32,318 nucleotides of DNA from an uncultured Aurantimicrobium sp. (GCF_936931525.1 NZ_CAKZII010000091.1:1-32318); one strand, 5' to 3'. Positions 9,796-18,682 are shown, counted from the stretch's first letter. The notes: a model not told the origin generated them from the sequence alone. Program-made: numbers and translations.

Positions 9796-11025
9796 TTAGT
9801 CGGAGGCGTGCAATTTCGCGTTTTTGTCCCATTCATTCATCAAGTGCTCGATGGCATCATGGAAACGCTTGGTCGGAACACCTGGAGTGATGTCTCCGAA
9901 GTAGTGCTTGCACCAGCGAGCAAGTCGTGCCTGTGCCTCAGGATCATGTTCGATGGCGTCAATCTGCGTGACAATCTGTCCTGCCTGATCTGCGGTCAAC
10001 CATTCACAGTCACTGAGATAGCCACCTTCATCGATTTCTGCTTCGGGGTTGACAGGGCGGGTAATGATCAGTGGCTTGCCTGCAGCGAGTCGGTCATAAA
10101 CCATGGCGGAAATATCCACGATGGCCATATCGGCAACAGAGAGCTGCCAACCTAATTCAGCGCCTTCATCCACAATGTGCTTGGCAGCTGGGTCATGAGA
10201 GTTGGCCCGGCGCAACAATGCCTTGATTTGATCGTTAGCTTGACCGTAGTCAAAGTCCACAGCACCACTGCGGGGGTGGGGGCGATAGATCACACGGTGA
10301 CGTCCGGTCGCGATGAGTGCTTCCACGAGGGCAAGTCCGTGAGTTTCAACTGAGCCATAGGCTGCAGCAGGGCGGTCACCCTCCCAGGTGGGGGCATAGA
10401 GCACCACTTCGCGACCATCAGGCTCGAAGGGAACAGTTCCGGTGTAATGGTCGGCTTGAGGACGGCCAATAGGGATTGCCCTCTTATCAAAGTCGTAGTC
10501 CCAGAGCACACGACCGAGACGTTCACGGGCCGCATCACCGGCAATCAGGCTGTAGTCATAGGCCTTGAATTGGTTGGTCGTCATGTACATCTTGTCGGAT
10601 TCACCGTGGTTGATGAATACGTGGAAACGACTTCCGTAACGGAACATCTGGAAGTTACGGGCGTTCTGATTGACGTAGAGAATCACATGCAAATCTTGGT
10701 CGGCGATGAACTCTTCCAAATCCACGACGGTGCGCACATACGCAACAGGGACCGGTGATTCATCGAGCATCTTGAGTGCGCCCAAAGTGTTACGACTCAA
10801 AATCACAACAGGCCACGTCTTTGCCAACTCCTCGAGCGGCTTGTACCACTGGCGCACTTGGTACAGGTTGACTTCACCATCGGCGAAATACACTCCCACT
10901 TTGAAGTTGTGCTCAGGAAGTGGGTTTTCTGCAAGCTTGCGAGCAAGTTCTTTGCGCCTCAGACGACCCTGAAGTGCTTTGGAGAGCAACGTTGTTGCCG
11001 AACGCGCATCTTGAATCAAACCCAT
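9796..11025 (-). CDS. CDP-glycerol glycerophosphotransferase-family protein (TagB/TagF-like)
   Basis: 409-aa ORF. 'VFINHGESDKMYMTTNQFKAYDYSLIAGDAARERL', 'VVLYAPTWEGDRPAAAYGS', 'HRVIYRPHPRSG', 'DMAIVDISAMVYDRLAAGKPLIITRP' are typical of this family. Confidence 0.8.
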   Translation of the reverse strand: MGLIQDARSATTLLSKALQGRLRRKELARKLAENPLPEHNFKVGVYFADGEVNLYQVRQWYKPLEELAKTWPVVILSRNTLGALKMLDESPVPVAYVRTVVDLEEFIADQDLHVILYVNQNARNFQMFRYGSRFHVFINHGESDKMYMTTNQFKAYDYSLIAGDAARERLGRVLWDYDFDKRAIPIGRPQADHYTGTVPFEPDGREVVLYAPTWEGDRPAAAYGSVETHGLALVEALIATGRHRVIYRPHPRSGAVDFDYGQANDQIKALLRRANSHDPAAKHIVDEGAELGWQLSVADMAIVDISAMVYDRLAAGKPLIITRPVNPEAEIDEGGYLSDCEWLTADQAGQIVTQIDAIEHDPEAQARLARWCKHYFGDITPGVPTKRFHDAIEHLMNEWDKNAKLHASD

Positions 11026-11031
11026 GAAATT

Positions 11032-11037
11032 AGCCTA
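11032..11037 (-). promoter_or_regulatory. Candidate -10 box TAGGCT for the leaderless TagB/F-like gene
   Basis: TAGGCT-AATTTC-ATG, no SD. Confidence 0.5.
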
Positions 11038-11063
11038 ACTTGCGAAGAATAAGTCGGTTACGA

Positions 11064-11966
11064 CTAGAGAATTGGAAAACGGCCAGCTTTGGTCATGCGA
11101 GCCACGGTAAGCCAGCGCATACCGACGCGGCCTCCAGGATTTTCACGCCAACCTTCGACCCAGCCTGAAAACCACGGCTTCAAACCTGCACCACGGTTCC
11201 GAAGTGAGCGCACTAACTGAACCCCCGTCCAGGAGAGCACATAGAACGGAACCAGAACCCACGGAAGGTTGCGCTTGGCCAACCACACCCGGTTTCGAGC
11301 ATTGAGGCGGTAGTAGGTTTCGTGTCTGGTGGGGCTGGTGACCGGGTGGTGGACCACCATGTCACCGGCGTACCACACCGTTTTTCCTGCGTTCCATACT
11401 CGCCACGCAAGCTCAATTCCCTCGTGGGCATAGAAGTAGGGATCTCCCCAGCCGCCGATGTCTTCGAAGACACGTGTGGGCATCAACACCGCTGCTTCCA
11501 GCACGGAGAACACGTAGCTGGAGTCGGTCGCCTCTCCTTTGCGTAAGCGAGGAATCCAGCGACGCGGTGTCGTTTTGCCCGTTGGATCTGTGATTCGTGG
11601 CTGAATCAAACCCAGCGAAGAATCTGCGTGGAGCTTTCTAATGCCTTCGGACAGGAAGAGTGGATCCGCCAACTCGGCATCATCGTCGAGGAAGAAGATG
11701 TATTCGCCGGAAACCTTGGCGGCGCCGGCATTGCGACCGGCAGGAATACCTAAGTTTTCTGGAAGAAAAAGACCACGAACCCCAGCAGAGAGAAATTCAG
11801 GTCGCCAGCCATTACCCACCACCACAATGTCAAGGATCACAAGTTGTTGAGCGAGCACGCTCTTGAGGGCGCGGGAAAGATCTTCAGGGCGCTGTCCCAT
11901 CGTGAGCACAACGACGCCCACACGAGGTCGAACGCCGATTTCTGAGTGACTAGGCAGCCCGGACAC
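11064..11966 (-). CDS. Glycosyltransferase family 2
   Basis: 'VGVVVLTMGQRPEDLSRALKSVLAQ...', DxD-like 'YIFFLDDDAELADP', 'YFYAHEGIELAWRVWNAGKTVWY'. Confidence 0.85.
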   Translation of the reverse strand: MSGLPSHSEIGVRPRVGVVVLTMGQRPEDLSRALKSVLAQQLVILDIVVVGNGWRPEFLSAGVRGLFLPENLGIPAGRNAGAAKVSGEYIFFLDDDAELADPLFLSEGIRKLHADSSLGLIQPRITDPTGKTTPRRWIPRLRKGEATDSSYVFSVLEAAVLMPTRVFEDIGGWGDPYFYAHEGIELAWRVWNAGKTVWYAGDMVVHHPVTSPTRHETYYRLNARNRVWLAKRNLPWVLVPFYVLSWTGVQLVRSLRNRGAGLKPWFSGWVEGWRENPGGRVGMRWLTVARMTKAGRFPIL

Positions 11967-12747
11967 GGGAGCTCGTCATGATGGCGACAAAGTGGCCAAT
12001 AATGGCAAGGACAGACAATGGCAGTAATACAGCAACCAGTATCTGGCTGACCTGAAGTTCTCCCACAGCCAGACCAACAACCGCGGCAATAAAGGCAATG
12101 ATGGTCAGCTCCACCGAGTGGTAAATGCGGTGGAAGGGAACAAAACGGGCCATGCGGCGAAGCTTCGCAACAACACCGGGTCGTGGAGCATTAGCTCCCT
12201 TGGCATCTGCCAACTTGGGCAAATCGGACATAGCTCGGGCCACTCGCACCAAATCGTTGAGCACCTTGTTCAAGATGATGACGATGGCCAAGAATGCACC
12301 GAGGGCAACCCACATCCAGTCAATGGGGCGAGAGTTATCTGCAAATCCGGCAGCACGCAAACCAAGTGCAAGGGGAATCAGTGCCTCAGTTGTGTAGTGA
12401 CCCACTGCGTCCAGGAAGTGTCCTGCTGGGCTCTTGGTTTTGCGCCAGCGCGCAACTTCCCCATCGCAGCAGTCAATAAGCATTTGGAGTTGCCCCAAGA
12501 CCAAGGCAAGAACTGGTCCCCAGATTCCCGGGATGAGTAATGCAGCTGCCGTTGCCCAGCCGGTGAGGATCATGAGCCCGGTCACACCGTTGGCAGAGAT
12601 AGGTGTCTTGAGCAAAACCCACGTGACATAGGGCGAAAGGTCACGCAAATACAGGTGAGCTACCCAGTGCTCTGCGTTGGCACGCGTACGCACCTCAGGT
12701 GGTTGAGTAACTTCGCGCAGCTGAGCGAGAGAGGTGGGCTTATCCAC
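11950..12747 (-). CDS. CDP-alcohol phosphatidyltransferase family membrane protein (variant fourth motif residue)
   Basis: Signature 'DCCDGEVARWRKTKSPAGHFLDAVGH' (DxxDGxxAR...GxxxDxxxH) plus multiple hydrophobic segments. GTG start after SD-like GGAAGG. Confidence 0.85.
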   Translation of the reverse strand: MDKPTSLAQLREVTQPPEVRTRANAEHWVAHLYLRDLSPYVTWVLLKTPISANGVTGLMILTGWATAAALLIPGIWGPVLALVLGQLQMLIDCCDGEVARWRKTKSPAGHFLDAVGHYTTEALIPLALGLRAAGFADNSRPIDWMWVALGAFLAIVIILNKVLNDLVRVARAMSDLPKLADAKGANAPRPGVVAKLRRMARFVPFHRIYHSVELTIIAFIAAVVGLAVGELQVSQILVAVLLPLSVLAIIGHFVAIMTSSRVRAA

Positions 12748-12750
12748 GTC

Positions 12751-13770
12751 TTACCTTCCGCTCTTGCCGGCGATGTTGGAGGTGAGTCTGGTGTAACTCA
12801 TGATGAAACCTACACCCCATGCGAAGTGAATACAGGGAAGTACAAGCGGGAACCACAAGAGTCCTTTAACCCCCATACCCCGGCCATAAACCGCGGTGGA
12901 AACAAGTACGAATGCCACATAAACCGCTGGCACAACCCAACCGAGGGTGAATCCCAGCAGGCCGGTAATGATTCCTAGCGCAGTTGCCATCACCATTGCA
13001 GGTGGAACAAAGTAGCGCAGGCCACTTCCAAAGCGCCTGGAGAGTTCACCACGCCACAAGCCCGTGGAGTACATCTGCTTGACCAGTGCCTTCACCGAGG
13101 TGCGTGGTCGGTACACAACTTTGAGCTTGGGGGTAAACCAGACCAGGCCACCTGCGTCACGGAAACGACGGTTGAGTTCCCAGTCCTGGCCGCGACGAAT
13201 CTCCTCGTTGAACATGCCCACTTTGAGCAGGCTTTCACGATTGAAGACACCCAGGTAGACCGTGTCGACAGGACCTTCCTTGCCACCCACGTGGAACGGA
13301 GTTCCACCCAAGCCAACCTTGGTGTCATAGGCGCGTGCCACAGCACGTTCAAAAGGCGTGGTTCCTTGGGCATCCATGATGCCGCCCACGTTGTCTGCCT
13401 GAGTGCGAAGCAAGGTTTCTACAGCGATGCTGGCATAGTCATTGGGCAGCACCGAGTGTGCATCTACCCGAATCACAATGGGAAAGTTCGAGGCCTTGAT
13501 TGCCAGGTTCATTCCCACCGGGGTCGCAGCCGCAGGGTTATCTACAGAGTGAATCCGCGAATCTTCAGCACACATCTGGGCAACGAGCTCATTAGTGCCG
13601 TCCGAGCTGGGTCCCAACGCAAGGGTCACTTCCATCGGCCCGGCGTAATCCTGCTCGAGCAAGCTCGCCACCGCAGCACGAATGTGGGTGACCTCATTGA
13701 GGACAGGCATCACATAAGAAACGCCAGGTAAGGGCGTTGCTGGGATGGGCGCGGAGCCAAGAGCAGACAT
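12751..13770 (-). CDS. Glycosyltransferase family 2 with C-terminal transmembrane segments (ExoA-like)
   Basis: 'GVSYVMPVLNEVTHIRAAVASLLEQDY', 'VIRVDAHSVLPNDY', 'EEIRRGQDWELNRRFRDAGG', hydrophobic C-terminus. AAGGA SD before ATG. Confidence 0.85.
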   Translation of the reverse strand: MSALGSAPIPATPLPGVSYVMPVLNEVTHIRAAVASLLEQDYAGPMEVTLALGPSSDGTNELVAQMCAEDSRIHSVDNPAAATPVGMNLAIKASNFPIVIRVDAHSVLPNDYASIAVETLLRTQADNVGGIMDAQGTTPFERAVARAYDTKVGLGGTPFHVGGKEGPVDTVYLGVFNRESLLKVGMFNEEIRRGQDWELNRRFRDAGGLVWFTPKLKVVYRPRTSVKALVKQMYSTGLWRGELSRRFGSGLRYFVPPAMVMATALGIITGLLGFTLGWVVPAVYVAFVLVSTAVYGRGMGVKGLLWFPLVLPCIHFAWGVGFIMSYTRLTSNIAGKSGR

Positions 13771-13827
13771 GGGGTCCTTGAGTAGAAGGCCGAGTTCTAG
13801 GTTACCAAGAGCTGGCCGTTTCCCCAG

Positions 13828-15147
13828 CTACTTCAGTGTGCCGAGCTGAACCTTGATTGTCTGCTGCTTACCGTCACGGTTGATCACGACAGTTGCTTCC
13901 GAACCACCCGCAGCGGTGCGAACCAAAGCGGTCAGGTCGTTAGCGTCCGTCACACGAACACCATTGAACTGAGTCACAATATCTCCGGCCTTAATACCGG
14001 CTGCAGCAGCAGCGCCGCCATCAACGGCCTTCTCGATGAAGGCACCAACAGCGGTGCTGCCATCCTTGGTGGCGGCATCTGAGACCTGAGCACCAAGGAG
14101 ACCGTGAGAGGCCTTCTGGTTCTCAATGAGTTCAGTAGACACGCGCTTGGCAAGGTTGGAAGGAAGTGCGAAACCCACACCAATGCTTCCGGACTGACCT
14201 TCAGAGGATCCCGCGCTCGCAATAGCGACGTTGATACCGATCAGGCGACCCTTGGAATCAAGGAGAGCACCGCCCGAGTTACCTGGGTTGATGGCAGCAT
14301 CTGTCTGAATCACAGGGATGGAGATGGAAGCACTTTGGGTTTGGGCCTGGCTCTGTCCTTGACCAAAGTCGAAGTTGAAGGGATTAGAGCTATCTCCACT
14401 ACCGGAGTCAGAACCCGAGGAATCAGGAACGGACGAGCTTGCAACCTGAATGGATCGGTTGAGTGCAGAAACAATTCCTGTGGTGACCGTGCCAGCAAGG
14501 CCAAGTGGAGCACCCAGCGCAATGGTGAGGTCACCCACGTTGAGTTTGCTGGAATCAGCCCATTCAATCGGGGTGAAGGTGCTTTCGCTCTGAATCTTCA
14601 GCACAGCCATGTCCACTGTCGGGTCAGTTCCCACGATGGTGGCAGGGTAAATGTTCCCGTCGTTGTCTTGAACGGTGATCTTTGCATCTGATGCAGCACC
14701 ATCAAGGGTTGCCACGTGGTTATTGGTGAGGACGTAGCCTTCCTTGTTCAAAATGACACCAGATCCGGTTCCAGAACCCTCTGTGCCCGTCACAGCAATG
14801 GTGACAACGCTCGGGGAAGCCTTCGCTGCCACCGCAGTGACCGTTGATACTTCTTCAGAATCATTGATGGTGATGCCTTGAATGGTGTTTGACGCTGTGT
14901 TTGTAGCGTTCTGGCCACCCATCACGGTGGCAACACCGGCTCCGGCAATTCCGCCGACCAATGCGGCAGCTACTGCCACGGCGACGAGTGGGGCAACCTT
15001 GCTCTGCTTGCGCTCACGAACTGCTGCTGGTCCAACAAACGTTTCAGGAACTACCTGTTCAGCAGCTGGTGCTGCTGGTGGTGGAGTGGCATCTCCCACG
15101 GGTGGGAAAAAGTACTCGGGAATTCCTTTGTCGTTGTTCTCAGTCAT
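13828..15147 (-). CDS. HtrA/DegP-like membrane-anchored trypsin-type serine protease with PDZ domain
   Basis: N-terminal TM segment. Triad motifs 'TNNHVAT', 'TVDMAVL', 'NPGNSGGALL'; PDZ 'AAAAGIKAGDIVTQFNGVRVTDANDLTALVR'. Start at MTENND has an AGGAGC SD. Confidence 0.92.
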   Translation of the reverse strand: MTENNDKGIPEYFFPPVGDATPPPAAPAAEQVVPETFVGPAAVRERKQSKVAPLVAVAVAAALVGGIAGAGVATVMGGQNATNTASNTIQGITINDSEEVSTVTAVAAKASPSVVTIAVTGTEGSGTGSGVILNKEGYVLTNNHVATLDGAASDAKITVQDNDGNIYPATIVGTDPTVDMAVLKIQSESTFTPIEWADSSKLNVGDLTIALGAPLGLAGTVTTGIVSALNRSIQVASSSVPDSSGSDSGSGDSSNPFNFDFGQGQSQAQTQSASISIPVIQTDAAINPGNSGGALLDSKGRLIGINVAIASAGSSEGQSGSIGVGFALPSNLAKRVSTELIENQKASHGLLGAQVSDAATKDGSTAVGAFIEKAVDGGAAAAAGIKAGDIVTQFNGVRVTDANDLTALVRTAAGGSEATVVINRDGKQQTIKVQLGTLK

Positions 15148-15270
15148 TCGAGAAGCTCCTTTCAAGCACTTTCAGCATTCCGCACAAGTCTGTGGGAATC
15201 CTATGACCAGCCTGAGTGTTATCTGAGTGTTTATTGAGCAGAAACACCTGGCCTCAAGTGCCTTCTCAGG

Positions 15271-16116
15271 CTAACAGCCAGGAGCTGTTCGACCTGCCGT
15301 GCAATCCCGTGCAGCCAAGACAGTATCTGCATTTTGCACAATCACCACAGTGGTCGTTGCTGCACTAGAAACCTCGCCTGAGACGGGAATCCAGGCTCCC
15401 CCGCCCACGCGATACTCTGCCCCATAACGAACTGCGACAGATGTAGTGAAACTTCCTTCAGATCCATAAACATGACTTGTCGAAGTTGGAGAGAATTCAC
15501 GCATTCCGAGAGTATCCCAGCGAGCACCGGCAACCGAAGTTGTTTGGGTTCCACCATCTCCGTAGTTCCAGTCGTAAGCATGTGGCGTGAACCGAACCTC
15601 GGCTGAGCGGCCAAACAAAGACCCACCCACAACATGAGTAGAAGCCCCAGCAATGAAGTTGGTATTGAGATTCGCCACAGTCCACCCACGTGGCTGAGAA
15701 GTTAACGAGGCGGCTTGGGGAACAAAGTTCGCGAGGTCCGAAAGGGTGACAGGTGCATAAGTCACTGTCGCAGGGGCAGGTGCTGGAGCAGCAGGGGTTC
15801 GCTGACATTGAGGAGAAGGTGAAATCAACCCAAGACACCTAAACGCCAACGAAGAAGGGTAGTAAACAGGGCGAACGACAGTTGATCGACTTCCTGTTGA
15901 TCTACCAGCAGGCGTCACGACAGTGGATGAACCGCCTGGTGTTGTTGACCTAGCCCAGACATCAACTGAGTTGTTGGAGGTTTGGGCACCAGTGCAGCCG
16001 GAAAAAACAGCATTCTGGGATTGACAATTTGCAGTCGCCGCATGGGCAACATCGCTAAATCCAAAAGTTAATCCAAGGAAAGCTAGAACTATAAACAGAA
16101 GTTTTGGCCTGTCCAC
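15271..16116 (-). CDS. Secreted protein with PKD-like region, function unknown
   Basis: Signal peptide 'PKLLFIVLAFLGLTFGFSDVAHA'; PKD-like 'YDWNYGDGGTQTT...SHVYGSEGSFTTSVAVRYGAEYRVGGGAWIPVSGEV'. Confidence 0.7.
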   Translation of the reverse strand: MDRPKLLFIVLAFLGLTFGFSDVAHAATANCQSQNAVFSGCTGAQTSNNSVDVWARSTTPGGSSTVVTPAGRSTGSRSTVVRPVYYPSSLAFRCLGLISPSPQCQRTPAAPAPAPATVTYAPVTLSDLANFVPQAASLTSQPRGWTVANLNTNFIAGASTHVVGGSLFGRSAEVRFTPHAYDWNYGDGGTQTTSVAGARWDTLGMREFSPTSTSHVYGSEGSFTTSVAVRYGAEYRVGGGAWIPVSGEVSSAATTTVVIVQNADTVLAARDCTAGRTAPGC

Positions 16117-16622
16117 ACTTCACTCTTTTCGAGGACTAATTTTCCTCCAATGGCTTGCCACCTAAGTTCCAAGGGCAAATTGTCATTTCTACCCGATGGA
16201 GTTACATCGGTACCCAAATCATCAATAACTCTTATCTCAGAAAGACGCAAGCAAACGTAGTTTGAAATTGAATCAGCGCTCGCGCTTTGAATTGAAAAGT
16301 TATCGAAATGACTAGACCCTTGCGCCAATAAGCCACTGCTCTTGACGTCCAAATAACCTGCCTTTTGCTCCTCAAAAAGCTGAGAGGAAACCAACCCCTT
16401 CAACCTCTCAGGATTAGCCCCGCCATCTCTCGCTATCTGATCTGAGACCTCGAGGTAGTTGGCATACGCAGCTTGTGCTGCAGCCAGTGCTTCTTCGTCG
16501 CTAGAGAAGAGAGGCTGTTCTTGAGCAGCAGCAGTGCTTGTTTCTTGTGTTGGCTGTTGAGTCGAGCACCCCGCAAGGGCGAGAGCAATAAGTGGGATGG
16601 CAATGAGAGGTTTCACACGCAT
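16089..16622 (-). CDS. Lipoprotein of unknown function
   Basis: Lipobox 'LIALALAGCSTQ'. ORF 16089..16670; start set at M17 (16622), preceded by TAAGTT 7 nt upstream. Confidence 0.75.
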   Translation of the reverse strand: MRVKPLIAIPLIALALAGCSTQQPTQETSTAAAQEQPLFSSDEEALAAAQAAYANYLEVSDQIARDGGANPERLKGLVSSQLFEEQKAGYLDVKSSGLLAQGSSHFDNFSIQSASADSISNYVCLRLSEIRVIDDLGTDVTPSGRNDNLPLELRWQAIGGKLVLEKSEVWTGQNFCL

Positions 16623-16629
16623 GTGAGGA

Positions 16630-16635
16630 AACTTA
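16630..16635 (-). promoter_or_regulatory. Candidate -10 box TAAGTT for the leaderless lipoprotein gene
   Basis: TAAGTT-TCCTCAC-ATG. Confidence 0.4.
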
Positions 16636-16683
16636 CTCAGGTTGAGATAACTGCCTCTGGAGTTATCCACATCTGGTTAAACG

Positions 16684-16717
16684 ACAAGCGGGAGAACCCG
16701 AAGGCTCTCCCGCTTGT
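16684..16717 (-). terminator. Hairpin terminator downstream of the NCS2 permease
   Basis: Perfect 12-bp outer stem ACAAGCGGGAGA / TCTCCCGCTTGT, 16 nt past the permease stop. Weak U-tract. Confidence 0.7.
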
Positions 16718-16732
16718 GCGAGTGATTCTTTA

Positions 16733-18277
16733 CTAGCCGCCGAATGCTGCGGAGAGCGGTGCTGCTACGAAGTAGAGCACGAAGCCAGCTGCAACGATCC
16801 AGAGCACTGGGTGGATTTCCTTAGCCTTGCCAGCGAATGCGCGGACAATGACCCAGGTGATGAAGCCGATACCGATACCGTTTGCGATCGAGTAGGTGAA
16901 AGGCATCATGATGATGGTCAGGAAGGCAGGGAACGAGATGCTCCAGTCCTTCCAGTCAATGTCAACAACCTGAGACATCATGAGTGCACCAACGATGACC
17001 AGTGCCGAAGCACCAACCTCGATGGGGACTACAGAGGTCAGAGGTGCGAAGAACATTGCAACCAGGAACAGCACACCGGTGACGATGTTAGCCAGACCAG
17101 TGCGAGCACCACCGGCGATACCGGAAGCAGACTCGATGTAGACGGTGTTGGAAGAGGTCGAGGTGAAACCACCAACAACAGCACCAGCACCTTCAACAAC
17201 CAGTGCGGACTTCAGACGTGGGAAGTTACCGTCCTTGTCAGCAAGGCCAGCCTGCTTGGACAGACCGGTCATGGTGCCCATTGCGTCGAAGAAGTTCGAG
17301 AACACGAGGGTGAACACGAGCATGATTGCAGCAAGTGCACCGATGCGCTCGAAGGAACCGAAGAGGCTTACTTCACCAATGGTGGAGAAGTCAGGAACAG
17401 CAAAGATGCTGGTGGGCAGACCAGGAATGGTGGTGTCCCAACCGAAGGGGGTCACGAACTCACCGTTGACGAACTTGCCGCCTACGGGGAAGAGTGCTTC
17501 AGCGATGATGGCGATAACGGTGGTCGAGATCAGACCGATCAAGATTGCTGCACGAACACGCATTGCCATGAGAACACCAATGGTGAGAACACCAATGATG
17601 AAGATGGTGGTGGGGAGACCAATTCCGTGGTCGGTGCCAACACCGAGTCCAACTGGAACGGGGCCAACGTCAGTGCGACGAACAAGACCACCGTCAACGA
17701 GACCGATGAATGCGATGAAGAGACCAATACCCACGGTGATCGCGGTCTTCAGTGCAGCAGGAACTGCGGTGAAGATCATGGTGCGCAGACCAGTGACCGC
17801 GAGGATGAGGATGATAATTCCGTCGATGACGACGAGGCCCATGGCCTCCTGCCAGGTGACGTCCTTGACCAGAGTTACTGCGAGGAATGAGTTGATACCC
17901 AGACCAGCTGCAATAGCGAATGGCAGACGTGCGACGAAACCGAATGCGATGGTCATCAGACCTGCAGCCAGTGCAGTTGCCGAAGCGATTGCCTGAGGTG
18001 CGAATTCGAATGCGTCAGCTGCGCCGCCGCCGATAACGTTTCCGTTAACGTCGGGGCTGAAAGCCAAGATGATGGGGTTCAGGATGATGATGTAAACCAT
18101 CGTCATGAAGATGACGAGACCGCCGCGGAACTCCGTACCAATGGTGGATCCACGCTTGGTGATTTCGAAGTAGCGATCGAGTGTTGCTGAGAAGCCTGAC
18201 TTGGGCTTTTCGGTGGTCGAGGACGACAAACCGTTCTCCTTTTTGAGTAGGGATGAGGGAACTACAGGTTCAACCAT
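16733..18277 (-). CDS. NCS2-family (AzgA/PbuG-like) purine permease
   Basis: 'STIGTEFRGGLVIFMTMVYIIILNP', 'GLGINSFLAVTLV', 'FSNFFDAMGTMTGLSKQAGL', 'GAGAVVGGFTSTSSNTVYIESASGIAGGARTGLANIVTGVLFL'. Confidence 0.92.
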   Translation of the reverse strand: MVEPVVPSSLLKKENGLSSSTTEKPKSGFSATLDRYFEITKRGSTIGTEFRGGLVIFMTMVYIIILNPIILAFSPDVNGNVIGGGAADAFEFAPQAIASATALAAGLMTIAFGFVARLPFAIAAGLGINSFLAVTLVKDVTWQEAMGLVVIDGIIILILAVTGLRTMIFTAVPAALKTAITVGIGLFIAFIGLVDGGLVRRTDVGPVPVGLGVGTDHGIGLPTTIFIIGVLTIGVLMAMRVRAAILIGLISTTVIAIIAEALFPVGGKFVNGEFVTPFGWDTTIPGLPTSIFAVPDFSTIGEVSLFGSFERIGALAAIMLVFTLVFSNFFDAMGTMTGLSKQAGLADKDGNFPRLKSALVVEGAGAVVGGFTSTSSNTVYIESASGIAGGARTGLANIVTGVLFLVAMFFAPLTSVVPIEVGASALVIVGALMMSQVVDIDWKDWSISFPAFLTIIMMPFTYSIANGIGIGFITWVIVRAFAGKAKEIHPVLWIVAAGFVLYFVAAPLSAAFGG

Positions 18278-18377
18278 AACCTGCCTGAGAGTTTGCCTTG
18301 AGTTTTTCGCCGGAAAGTCTTAACCACAACTTGAAGTGAATTTCTTTATCCCTCACCACCACATATAGGGGTTAACA

Positions 18378-18411
18378 ACATCACCCCCTCGCTTGCACGA
18401 GGGGGTGATGT
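18378..18411 (-). terminator. Strong hairpin terminator after the pit operon
   Basis: 14-bp inverted repeat ACATCACCCCCTCG / CGAGGGGGTGATGT with 6-nt loop, 14 nt past the stop at 18425. Confidence 0.8.
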
Positions 18412-18424
18412 CGATATTCCGGAC

Positions 18425-18682
18425 TTATTTATGGAAGAACGGAATGATCAAGTAGATCTCATAGAGCACTGCAATGGCACAAAGTGTGAAGCAGATGTAA
18501 GCAATGCTGCGGAAAAAAGATTCCTTACGCACAGCTGAGCCATCACCCTTGGCCGCTTTAGGAGCCAGCAGCTCTGCATCAGTGACGAAACGAACACCAA
18601 GTGAGTAGAGCGAAACGATAACGGCTGCTCCGCCTACAGAAGCGATAACAACAGACAGGAATGCATCCCAAGCGATAGTCAT
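18425..18682 (-). CDS. Small two-TM membrane protein adjacent to PiT transporter
   Basis: 85 aa with two hydrophobic segments. Start overlaps the pit stop (TAATG). Confidence 0.75.
   Translation of the reverse strand: MTIAWDAFLSVVIASVGGAAVIVSLYSLGVRFVTDAELLAPKAAKGDGSAVRKESFFRSIAYICFTLCAIAVLYEIYLIIPFFHK

Noticed and set aside
13811-13830. AGCTGG/CCAGCT hairpin at the HtrA stop codon
   Set aside because: Only a 6-bp stem and no U-tract; could be a weak terminator but not callable by eye.
15245-15282. CCTGGC...GCCAGG inverted repeat at the end of the PKD-like gene
   Set aside because: Short stem, large loop, overlaps the coding end and has no U-tract; not supported as a terminator.
16811-17890. 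Long antisense ORF (359 aa, N/T/D-rich) opposite the NCS2 permease, plus 17145..17996 in another frame
   Set aside because: Low-complexity composition is what codon-biased DNA gives when read antisense to a membrane protein; the permease frame is clearly the real gene.
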